From Myxocyprinus asiaticus (lineage: Eukaryota; Chordata; Actinopteri; Cypriniformes; Catostomidae), in NCBI RefSeq assembly GCF_019703515.2, contig NC_059346.1, positions 17,143,001 through 17,207,000 of the forward strand: DNA of 64,000 nt, read 5' to 3'. Positions within the stretch are counted from its first letter, which is position 1. Every line of letters starts with the position of its first letter. Below the pieces are notes generated by a model that saw only the letters and a list, made by a program, of their open reading frames with translations, searched no databases and was not told the origin of the DNA. The position numbers were made by a program, and so were the translations under genes. Positions 32,095 through 43,200 of this stretch are shown here, in pieces.

Positions 32095-34075
32095 CATGGG
32101 CCCAGAGTTCTTACGGTATGTATTGTATCTACTAAAAACAAGTTTTCAGCTAACGACCCTGCATCAGTGTGGAGTGGCATGAAACAACTTACGAATTACA
32201 GGACTCCTGCCCCCAACCCTGTGGTGGACCAACAACTGGCTGACGACCTGAATGTGTTCTACTGTAGATTTGAAAGGCCCAGTCTCACACCCCACACCCG
32301 CTCTGACCTTCACTTCACACAAACACCAACACCTCCTGCAACCCCCCTCCTCCCCGCTCCTGCTACTCAACCTGCACTTAAGATCTGTGAAGATGGCGTT
32401 TCACCTGCATGTCTTAGATCCTGTGCTACCCAGCTGGCCCCCATCTTCACACAGATCTTCAATAGATCACTGGAGCAGTGTGAAGTCCCATGCTGCTTCA
32501 AATGTTCCACTATCATCCCCATCCCAAAGAAACCAAAAATCACAGGACTTAATGACTACAGACCTGTCGCCCTGATGTCTGTGGTCATGAAGTAATTTGA
32601 GAGACTGGTGTTGGCCCACCTGAAGGACATCACTGGACCCTTTCTAGATCCCCTTCAATTTGCTTATCGAGCAAACAGGTCTGTGGATGATGCAGTCAAC
32701 ATGGGATTGCATCATATCCTGCAACATCTGGACAGACCAGGGACATATGCAAGGATCCTTTTTGTGGACTTCAGTTCGGCTTTCAACACCATCATCCCAG
32801 CTATTCTCCGGAATAAATTACACCAACTCTCTGTTCCCATGTCTGTCTGTCAGTGGATCACCAGCTTCTGACAGACAGGCAGCAGCTTGTGAGACAGGGG
32901 AAACTCACTTCCAGCACCTGTACAATCAGCACTGGTGCCCCCCAGGGATGTGTGCTCTCCCCACTACTCTTCTCCCTCTACACCAATGACTGCATAGCCA
33001 AGGACCCCTCTGTCAAGCTCCTGAAGTTTGCAGATGACACCACTGTCATCGGCCTCATCCGAGATGACGATGAGTCTGCATACAGAAGGGAGGTTAAACA
33101 GCTGTCTGTCTGGTGCAGTCAAAACAACCTTGAGCTGAACATGCTCAAAACGATGGAGATGATTGTGGACTTTAGGAGGAACACCCCAACACTGACCCCC
33201 TCACCATTCTAAACAGCACTGTGGCAGCAGTGGAGTCATTCAGGCTCCTGGGCACTACCATCTCACAGGACCTGAAGTGGGAGACCCACATTGACTCCAT
33301 TGTGAAAAAGGCCCAGCAGAGGTTGTACTTCCTTCACCAGCTGAGGAAATTCAACCTGCCATAGGCGCTGCTGATACAGTTCTACTCAGCAGTCATTGAG
33401 TCTGTCCTCTGCATTTCAATAACTGTCTGGTTTGGTTCAGCTACGAAATCAGACATCAGAAGACTACAAAGGACAGTTCAGACTGCTGAGAGGATTATTG
33501 GTTGTCCCCTGCCCCCCCTTCAAGAACTATACACTTCCAGAGTGAGGAAAAAGGCTGGAAAAATCACTCTGGACCCCACTCACCCTGCCCACTACCTTTT
33601 TGAACTGTTGCCTTCTGGCCGACGCTTCAGAGCTCTGAGCACCAGAACCGTTAGGCACAGGAACAGTTTTGCCTCAGGCTATCTATCTCATGAACAGTTA
33701 AATTGCCCCATTGAGCAATATCTATGTGCAATACACAGTTTATTCTTCATATATTTATCCAACCTCTTCTGCCATTTCATTCCTCTGAAAAAAAACAAAA
33801 AAACATTTGCACTGTACATAACAGATTTGTATTTACACTGTACATAACAGATTGTATTAGATTTGTACTACCCATGTGTATGTGTGTATGTACTGTATGT
33901 ATGTGTGTAATTATTTTTTATTTTTTATTATTATCTATGTCTTGCTGCTGTTTTTGTATTGTTTTTGTATTGTTGTACACTGGAAGCTCCTGTCACCAAA
34001 ACAAATTCCTTGTATGTGTAAGCAAACTTGGCAATAAAGCTGATTCTGATTCTGATTCTGCATGTGTGCTTGAAG
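32095..34075 (+). mobile_element. L2/CR1-like LINE, 5'-truncated and broken
   Basis: The reverse transcriptase is readable across three frames: DPASVWSGMKQLTNYR, DYRPVALMSVVMK, FVDFSSAFNTIIP, STGAPQGCVLSPLLFSLYTN and the catalytic box in KFADDTTVIGL. It ends LLPSGRRFRALST, then a 3' UTR and a tail of TGATTC repeats at about 34040-34060 after AATAAA. A TAA at 32593, a one-base loss near 32868 and a stop at about 33209 inactivate it. The endonuclease half is missing, as is usual for 5'-truncated copies. Confidence 0.85.
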
Positions 34076-35183
34076 TTGAATTTACTGACATACATTTACA
34101 AACAAGTTGCATGATTACATGTTATATTGGCTACCAGCCACAAGTGAATTATCAGTTTTAAAGGAATGCCTTTGAAAAATAAAATAAAAATTGTAGTCAA
34201 AAATCTTAGTCAAAAGTGTTTAGATGTCGAAATCTACAGATTTCAACTCACACCATCCTACTGTTGAACAAATCTCCTGACTGTAAATCAATTTTCAAAC
34301 TAATGCTCAGCTCTTCTCTTCTGTTTTAGTACAATGCCTTAAATTACAAAGGCAAAGATGTAAACAGAGGGAAATATAATTTATTTGTTCTTACTGTATA
34401 TTTAATTGAAATATTACCACAGCAATGTTTAGGAAAGATATAGGTCTTTGGTGTGATAAATGAAATTGTATATTGAGCAGTGAACAAATAAAACAAATAA
34501 AAGACATAAAAATCAATTGTTCTACTCACATCACTTGTGATCTGATTTCAGATCAACAGTAGATGACGGGGGGAGGGCGATGGATACAAGTGCTTTGTCT
34601 AGGGCTAAACAGTCTTTGGATGAATATACAGTACAATTGAATATTTTTTTTAGACACAGTGATTTTTAATATGTTCTTTTCCATCACATCACTGCTGTGG
34701 TGTGGCAAATGACGAACCAGCCCATATCTTTTACTGAAAGTTTCTAAAATGTTCTTTTTCTACCACAGAAGAAGCTTAGTTATAGCTGTTTTATAATCTG
34801 TCCTGTATCCTGGTATACTGAAAGTTCAAGAATCTTCTGTACAGGATCTTACAATGGTCCAACACTATACTTGTGTTAGATTGCCTGTGGTTTGTATACA
34901 TGTTTATGTTTCTGTAATTGGATATGTGTTACCTTATACTAAATCTTTCTGGTAATTGTTAGCAGCAGACAGATAGATTACACAGATAATCTACGCAAAT
35001 CTGTTCTCACTTGTAGTCTTTAACAAATGAACAATTAAGCATCTAAAATTCTGTTTCTCAGAAACACAAACTATGAGGTCAGAAATAAAAGCTATATTTA
35101 TGAAGTGTCTTTTGGTAGATAATATTATCACTACTAATTGTTAAAACACAATACAACTTTAAAAGATGAATAAACATTATAGC
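34076..35183. other. Intergenic DNA, nothing recognised
   Basis: AT-rich. No coding signal or repeat ends identified. Confidence 0.5.
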
Positions 35184-35450
35184 CTGACAGCACACGTACA
35201 TCACCCAGACGTCAATATGATGTGTGTGAGTTTACATTTTTTTAGGTTGTTTGCTCATTTGCAATACGTCTATAAAACGCTTCCCCTCGGATGTCAATAA
35301 GACATTCAGCAGATGTTTATTATTTAGAATATTTGTAAATCTGATCTTTATAAGATGTTTAGCAGATGTTAATTAGAGTGTGATGCTTTCCAGATGAAAC
35401 ATTCTTAAACAGACATTTTAGAAATGTACGTGTGCTATCTGGGTAGTGGC
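35184..35450. mobile_element. Short MITE with AGCACACGTACAT ends
   Basis: Left GACAGCACACGTACATCACC and right ATGTACGTGTGCTATCTGGG are inverted. The interior carries repeated ACGTC and AGATGTT units (GCAATACGTCTATAAAACGC, TTCAGCAGATGTTTATT, TTTAGCAGATGTTAATT). Common teleost MITE type, non-coding. Confidence 0.55.
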
Positions 35451-37267
35451 AGAATTGAACCACACCTGCAGATGCAAACACAGTCACCAAAATGAAGACT
35501 CCAAAGCACACTGATATATACAACCTGTATTTATGAATAAGTGCAGATATCAGTACATAATGATTTAATGTCTCATTTTAGCTATACAAGTGATCTGCTC
35601 ACTCATTTCTCCATCATCATCATCATGACCCAAACCCAGTGCTTTGCTGAAGGTTGAAACCCTTTTGATAAACATGCACAGCTGTTGCATAGAAATCACC
35701 TCTATATTCTCTTTCATGCAACTGGATAGTGTTTTGCTTTAGTTTGTGTGAAACAACTGACTTGATCGGATAAAGGAGGGAAAACCACATTCTCCATTAT
35801 TTTAGGGCTTTTTACCTTCTTTCATAAATAAATAAATATTTGCTTGTGAGGTCAATTTGGGAAGATGACAAGCGGCACAGCTAATGAAATAATGCAAGGT
35901 TTAACAAAGAAAACTGACTAACGGGGTCTAAAAATCAGACAAATATGGAGTTCATCTAGTGACTACGTCGGTAAAAATTTCTGGGTAAAAATAAGTTCAG
36001 GTGAGGAGTTCAAAGAAAAGCTGCTCACAGAGGAAATAAAGTGCCGCACAGCCTTCGCAACACTGACCTGCTTTTAGAAACGCAGGGATCATGGTTTAGG
36101 ACTCAGCGTCCAGTGCCATTTCTAATACTCGTTGCTTTGTTTTGGGTGAAATTGTGCTTTTTTACTGGCAGATAAACAATTGATGGATAAGAAAAAGAGT
36201 CCAAATCATCTTTTTGGAAATGTGTTGTCAGGGTTGCATCAGCAGAGATGAGACAGAGAATAAAACAGTGTTAACAAACATACATTCATTCTTAGTCAAA
36301 ATTATAAGAAACAATGGTCATAAAATATCTAATTTTCTGCTGTTTTTATGGAATTATGATCAAAGCATGTCATACACTTTTTCTAATTTGATATGAATTT
36401 GACTCCATACTAGGTCTAGCTCACCCTAAAGTCCTAACTAGGCTGGAACAGGACTGATGTGAGAAAAGGAGTGATTTGGGGCATACGAGGGCGTGTGTTT
36501 TCTGTTGGGTGATTGGCTGAGGGATTATGTTTGTGTTTCTATTTTGTGTCATGTGACAGTAGGAAATTGTGTGTATGAATGCTGCTAAATCTCCTGAACC
36601 TGGATCAGCCTCTGAAGGACATGGACAAGTCCTCAATTGATAAGAGCATCCCATGAGGGGAACTCATTGGAAATCTGTACTTGTGGCATAACGTCACTCT
36701 TACACAGATTCTCTATCAATATAAACCACAATCCATTAGACGAGTCCTAAAGTTGTTGTTTTTTCAAGCGGAGGTTTGTACACACAGTGTTGGGCTAGGT
36801 GGCATTATGAATATGATCCCCAATGTTTGCTAAGGACTCCACAAGGTTCAATACTAGAAATGGGTCTTAGTTTGAATATGATGCTGACATTTGCTGTGCA
36901 TAGACAATGGGGCCAGTCAGAGTTTGAACTCGGCAACGACCGGTGAAGAAAGTTTGTATAAAGAAAACGGAGACAGAGAGGAAAAGCTTGTCCTCAAAAA
37001 AGCGATTAACATCTTAAAGCCATAGGACTATCAGTTCAAATAAAAAAAATAAAAAAACAGACAAATAGGATGTATTTATTTTATCGATTCCTGTTTATTT
37101 TGATATTTTATTTCATAACCCTGTAAACAAACTTGTACATATATAAATAACTAGTTTGGGGGAAAATTGTCATCCTTGTCCTAGTAATCGCAACAGCTGT
37201 CATTTCTTTATTTCTTTTTTATTAGTCGTTGTAACTCATAGAAGTAACTTTCATTTACTAGTATATA

Positions 37268-37272
<5 letters not shown>
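35451..37272. other. Intergenic DNA, nothing recognised
   Basis: No convincing exon or repeat. A short GC-richer patch at 36420-36720 has no ORF matching a protein I know. Confidence 0.45.

Positions 37273-37333
<61 letters not shown>
37273..37333. repeat. (TA)n then (CA)n microsatellite
   Basis: About 24 TA units followed by a short ACAC run. Confidence 0.95.
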
Positions 37334-37596
37334 ATCTTTTTCTTAGCATGACAATGTCACAGACACCCTAGTTTATGTGTACTAATCGTTTTACAATCAA
37401 AGGATGATGTAAGGGCCACAGATGATAAAAAGCAGCATATTTGTACACCTATGGGGTGGCTGATCATACTTCTCAGTTTAGGAAAGAATAAAGAGAACCT
37501 TGCACTGTAAATTTGTATCGCAATATCTTCATAAATATGATCAATAAGATTATACATAATACATTTGAGCCTCTTCTGAATGGAGCTGTACTCATT

Positions 37597-37597
<1 letters not shown>

Positions 37598-37656
<59 letters not shown>
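37598..37656. repeat. (CA)n microsatellite
   Basis: About 29 CA units. Generates the poly-Val/Cys open frames on the minus strand. Confidence 0.95.
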
Positions 37657-37661
<5 letters not shown>

Positions 37662-37808
37662 TGCCAGACAATCATAAAACATTATATTAATGGATTGTGA
37701 TTAAAAATCTTCATCATGGCGCTTTTAGAGCGTAGTTTGGACTGAATGACGCTTACTTCAGCTCTGTGAAGCATCTCACATGATTAAAACCATTATTATA
37801 AGCAGCAG

Positions 37809-37849
37809 ATGGAAGACGTGTATAGCCTCAGGTGGGAGAATGGCCGCAG
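37809..37849 (+). other. Possible first coding exon (weak)
   Basis: An ATG opens MEDVYSLRWENGR and is followed directly by a good donor (CAG|gtaaca). No second exon was found and I recognise no protein. The stretch before it is GC-normal, without promoter motifs. Listed only as a candidate. Confidence 0.15.
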
Positions 37850-38502
37850 GTAACATTTAATCATAATGCACTGTGTGTGTGTGTGTGTGTATGCATGTGT
37901 AAACGACTATGTTCGGAATGGAATATTAGCTTAATACTACTTATTTTAGAAATAAATATGGATATTTTTCATTTCTCGTTGTTTTATTTTTTTGGAGTGG
38001 GGGGGAAATGGCCTGACTTTTGGCAGTCCAATCAAATGAAGAATCAAAATAGAGATGTTAAAAATCGCAGTTGTAATTATGGTTCATTCATCACATGGAA
38101 ACAGACAGTGTTGTTGGGCACATTGGATTGTGGGCAGTGTTCAAATTAAGGGGGGGGGGGCTGGGGAGGAGGGTCCTGGACCCCCCATATGTGTTAAGGG
38201 AGCCCCCATAACGCCCTGGTGTTTCATTGAAACTAGAACACTACAAACATAAAACTCAATGTGACATTGTCCATTATCTGTCCCAGTTTTCATAAGTAAT
38301 CAAAGTTTTTTCATCTGAAAATTCTAAACACACCCAAGTTTGAACACATGCTCTTTTGTGAAGGAATTTACATTTGAATGAGGCTCTATCAAAATGACAA
38401 ATTTTATATGGAACGGGTTATATAGTCCTCTGTTTTTGCATCAACCAGCATTTTTTCTGCAGCCCTGAACTCTTTTCTCCCTCACCTCAATACCATCATC
38501 TT

Positions 38503-39199
38503 TAAAGGGATAGTTCACCCAAAAATGAAAATATTTCATCATTTACTCTTCATTTACATTAACTGCCATCCCAGATATGTTTAACTTTCTTTCTTCTGCT
38601 GAACACAAAGATTTTTTGAAAATATCTCCACTCTGTAGGTCAATACAGTGCAAGTGAAAGGTGGTCAGAACTATGAAGATTCATAAAGTGAAAAAGACAG
38701 CATAAAAGCAATCCATATGATTCCAGTGTTTCCACATATTCAGAAGCGATGTGATAGGTGTGGGTGAGAAAGAGATAAATATTTAAGACCTTTTTTTACT
38801 ATATATATCTCCATTTTAATTTTTACATTCTTCTTTTGTTTTTGGCGATTCACATTCTTTTTGCATACTGTCACCTACTGGGCAGGGAGGAGCATTCATA
38901 GTAAAAAAGGACTTAAATATTTATCTGTTTCTCACACACGCCTATCATATCACTTCTGAAGATATGGATTAAAACACTGGAGTCATATGGATTACTTTTA
39001 TGCTGCCTGTATGTTCTTCAAGACCTTCAAAGTTCTGGCCACCATTCACTTGCATTGTGTGGAGCAACAGAGCTGAGATATTATTTTAAAAATCTTTGTT
39101 TGTGTTCTGCAGAAGAAAGAAAGTCTTACACATCTGGAATGGCAGGAAGGTGAGTAAATAATGGGAGAATTTTCATTTTTGGGTGAACTATCCCTTTAA
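38503..39199. mobile_element. Fold-back MITE with TTAAAGGGATAGTTCACCC ends (copy 2)
   Basis: Ends are TTAAAGGGATAGTTCACCC and GGGTGAACTATCCCTTTAA, perfectly inverted and including TTAA on both sides, as in piggyBac-type insertion. The body is a long palindrome homologous to 26558-27257. It lies beyond the sptbn4 stop codon, about 0.75 kb away, so it could be in or just past the 3' UTR. Confidence 0.8.
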
Positions 39200-39221
39200 T
39201 GTACATAGTACATTAGTATAT

Positions 39222-39227
39222 TTTATT
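39222..39227 (-). terminator. Candidate sptbn4 poly(A) signal
   Basis: Minus-strand AATAAA about 0.72 kb past the stop codon. It is the first exact match I see downstream, but usage is not shown by sequence alone. Confidence 0.3.
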
Positions 39228-39943
39228 AATGTAGTACAGTGCAGAGGAGTGGGTTTTAAGGGGAACCCACAAGTGCTCTGTGACAATTTGAACACTGATT
39301 GTGGGCTACAGTATTCCTTATAGTATGCTCTTTTGTACATTTTGGCAAATGTAGTAGGTCATCTGGGTATTCTATGCATACAGAAAATCTGCATACTATA
39401 CAGAGTATACATACTGTTTACAGCTGCAATATTATGAGTAGTATGTTTATATACTATTCTGAACACAGGCGATGTCTGAGTTGGGGTGTGTAAGGATGTC
39501 GGTCAGGAGAAACATAATTAACTACTGCACCACCAATTTATCTCTCGGAAAACACTATCACTTTCTCTTTCTCGCACACGCTTGGAGGAGCAGAACAGCT
39601 GGAACAAGCAGTATCCGTTATAACATACAGTATATTGCTTCAAGAAAATGCTTCTAAAATATTAAGGGCTATAGTCATCCTCGATAGTCTAAAGTGCCTT
39701 TTCTGTAAGAATCAAGCTGAGCAACCCAACAGGCCCTCTGATGCTGGAATACTTTCATATACTGTCAACATATTCTTACATAGACTTCCAACACATTGGC
39801 ACACACACACACATCAACAAATATTTCACAGGACATAATCAATTATGTCTGTCCAAAAATCAGGCTGTCAGGACAAACAGAGCAACAGTTCTCTCTAGAA
39901 AGATGGCTAGGATGGATGAATGGGTAAATAAACGAGAGATGAG

Positions 39944-40291
39944 TCATTTGCTTGTTCCCGAAGTGCTGGAACACCTGGAACCCCGGTCTCCTTTTTCCCT
40001 CCTCTCTCTCTCCCCTCGTTCGCCTCTCTCTCCCCTCTCTTTCTCAGATATGTCCCTCTTTTCTGAGCTTTTGTCCGATGCCTCTATTTTATCTGATCGG
40101 TCTGAACGCTCAGACTTCTCTGACCTCTCTGATCTCTCAGCTCCCTCGAATGGCTCCGCCCCTTCTGAGCGCTCCTTGCGCTCTGATTTGTCAGGGTCTG
40201 TGGAGGAATTTGTGGCTTTTTCCCACTTGGCAATTTCATCGATCTCTTTTAGGCTAGCATTAATATTGTTGACCCAACCCTTTAGATCCTC
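39944..40291 (-). CDS. sptbn4: sptbn4 last exon w18 (PH helix and charged tail)
   Basis: 348 bp. [20 protein letters not shown] is the PH C-terminal helix, then [14 protein letters not shown], a spacer like that in mammals. A roughly 80-residue tail of Ser/Glu/Arg/Asp repeats follows ([35 protein letters not shown]) and ends [12 protein letters not shown] at 39944-39946. As I recall it, the mammalian tail is shorter and not so repetitive. Confidence 0.92.
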   Translation of the reverse strand, partial: EDLKGWVNNINASLKEIDEIAKWEKATNSSTDPDKSERKERSEGAEPFEGAERSERSEKSERSDRSDKIEASDKSSEKRDISEKERGERGERGERERREKGDRGSRCSSTSGTSK

Positions 40292-43200
40292 CTATGAGAA
40301 ATAACAAACAGACACACTTCTGTTAATATGGCTGTAACTATATACTATTGCTATATATTATGTCGAAATCCTATATTTTGTTACATAATATAACTACCAT
40401 ATAATGTTAACATATTGGCTGAATATAAGAAACATTTGTTCTGTCTGTCAATGAAAATAATGGAAGAATCTGCTTATTCTACTGCCATCTTTTTCACAGC
40501 AGGCCTCACAACTGTCTAACTTACCTCATCCTTAGCCAGGAAGATGTAGTCCCCTTCAGCAGAGTTCCTGATAAAAATGAATCAAATCAGAAAAACAGCA
40601 TGAAAAAAAGTGTGAGACAGGAATGAAAGCTTTCCTTTCCCTATGGTTTTGATGGGATGTTTACTAAAAAGAAATCTACTTTCTGCATGGTTGTTTGTCA
40701 TTGTTTTGTGTAGACAAGAAGGGATCTAGGGTGGGGCAGTTATTAAAAATCACACTTTGCATTACCTGAGAATGAATACATTCTTCTTCTTTTTGTATCC
40801 ATTGGTAGTGTCAAAGGTGCAGATGGCAAGGTTGAGAAGAGGCTCATCATTGTAGGGTGTGGTTTTGTGTCGCGCATCCTTGTAGAAACCAATCTCTCCT
40901 TGTTTGAGCACGCAGAACAGATTAACCCACGATTTACTAAAAGAGGTGCAAAAGGCGTAATTTAATGAGTAATGGAGGCGTTTAGTATTGCTATAAGCAC
41001 TGAGCATTACAAATATAGCCAACCACATAAATATATATGTGGTTATATCATTGACAATTCATATTACGTTGGAATGAAACTCAGTATACAGTATACATAC
41101 TAGACATTATAGTATGCATTTAGGCTGTTGATTTCATGCATTAATTCAGTGCGATTAATTATATCTAAAGCAATACGTTGAATGAATTAGCGCAATTAAT
41201 CATGCCCCTTGAACGTTCAGTAATGAGGAATTTTCCTACCAATTGAGCAATTCAAGTTTCAAGTGACACCTTCATGTTTTTAGCAGTCAGCAGAGGGCAG
41301 TGATTGCAGCTCCAGCTGTACAAGCAACAAACTGTCAGCTGTTGAAAAACAGCTGGACAGAGGACAACAGAATGCAGGGGTCCTGAGATGTGTTTTTCAA
41401 AGTTTCAAACTGCATTTAACTTCAAACAGCCTTGTAAAAACGCAGCATTTATAGCTAGAGACGTTGTAAACCAGTGAGACACTCCAAAAGTGTCCTGTGA
41501 AAACAGCCCTGTCTTCTTTGGACAAACTCAATTATAAAAAGGATTGCTGTAGACAGTAGGCCAGGCCTGTTATAAGTTATACTGTATATTCAATTAGGTT
41601 GAAATAAAACAAACAATGTATTGACTTATACAGTGCCTTGCAAATGTATTCAGACCCCTGACCAATTATCTCATATTACTGAATTACAAATGGTGCAATG
41701 AAATTTCATTCTGTTTGATATTTTATTTTAAAACACTGGAACACAAAATCAATTATTGCTAGGTGATATTGGTTTTATGTTGGGAAATATTTAAAAAAAA
41801 ATAATAAAAAACTGAAATAACTTGCTTGCATAAGTATTCAACCCAGGGGGCAGTGGTGGCTTGGCGGTTAAGGCTCTGGGTTACTGACTAGATGGTCAGG
41901 GATTCAAGCCCCAACACCGCCACGATGCCACCGTTGGGCCCTTGAGCAAGGCCCTTGACCCCATCTGCTCCAGGGGCGCCGTATCATGGCTGACCCTGCG
42001 CTCTGACCCCAGCTTGGCTGGGATATGCGAAAAAAGGGGCAGTGGTGGCTCAGCGGTTAAGGCTCTGGGTTACTGATCAGAAGCTCGGGGGTTCAAGATG
42101 CCACTGTTGGGCCCTTGACCCTATCTGCTCCAGGGGTGCCGTAACACGCTGACTCTGCACTCTGACCCCAGCTTAGCTGGGATATGTGAAAAAAATAATT
42201 TCACTGTATATGTGCAAATGTGTGATAAATAAATACAATTATTATAATTATTAACCCCTGTCCAAATGTTTGGATCAATAATCAGGAAGTGGAAGCTGCA
42301 CTGCCAAGAAAAGGCCATCCCTCAAAACTCAGTGCTCAAACAAAAAGGAGACTTGTGAGAGAAGCCACAGAGAGGCCAACAATCACATTGAAGGAGCTAC
42401 AGAGTTCTGTGGCTGGGAGTGGAGTAATGGTGCACCATTCAACCATATCAAGAGCACTGCCTAACGCAGGCCTGTATGGGAGGGTGGCAAGAAAGAAGCC
42501 TTTACTCAAAAAGTACCATCTGAAAGCATGTCTGGAGTTTGCCAGAAAGCATGTGAGTGACCCAGCTGCGATGTGGGAGAAGGTTTTGTGGTCAGATGAG
42601 ACCAAGATAGAGCTTTTTGGCCAAAACTCAAAGCGCTATGTGCGGCGCAAACCTAACACATCCTATGCCTCAAGACACACCATCCCTACAGTGAAGTATG
42701 GTGGTGGCAGCATCATGCTGTGGGGATGCTTCTCATCAGCAGGGACTGGGCATCTTGTTATAACTGAAGGAAGAATGGATGGAGCAAAATATAGGGAAAT
42801 ACTGCAAGAGAACCTGCTTCGGTCTGCTAAAAACTGAAGCTTGGGAGGAAATTCACATTTCAGCATGACAATGATCCCAATCACAAGGCCAAAGCAACAT
42901 TGGAGTGGCTCAAGAACAAAAAGATAAATGTCCTACAGTGGCTCAGTCAAAGTCCTGATCTCAATCCTATTGAGAATCTGTGGCACTATTTGAAAATTGC
43001 AGTCCACAAGCGTCACCCAACCAACCTGAACAACCTGGACCAAATCTACTGGGAAGAATGGGCCAAAATCACTTCGTCACTGTGTGCAAAGCTGGTACAT
43101 ATGTACCCCAAAAGACTTAAAGCAGTTATTGCAGCAAAAGGTGGCTCGACCAAATATTAATGTGTGGGGGTTGAATACTTAAGCAAGATATTTCAGTTTT

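Noticed and set aside
32164..32575. Extra ORFs in other frames of the LINE
   Set aside because: Shadows of the L2-like reverse transcriptase reading frame.
39741..40304. 187-codon plus-strand ORF over the sptbn4 last exon
   Set aside because: Ser/Leu/Pro-rich shadow of the purine-biased charged tail encoded on the minus strand; no splice or start context.
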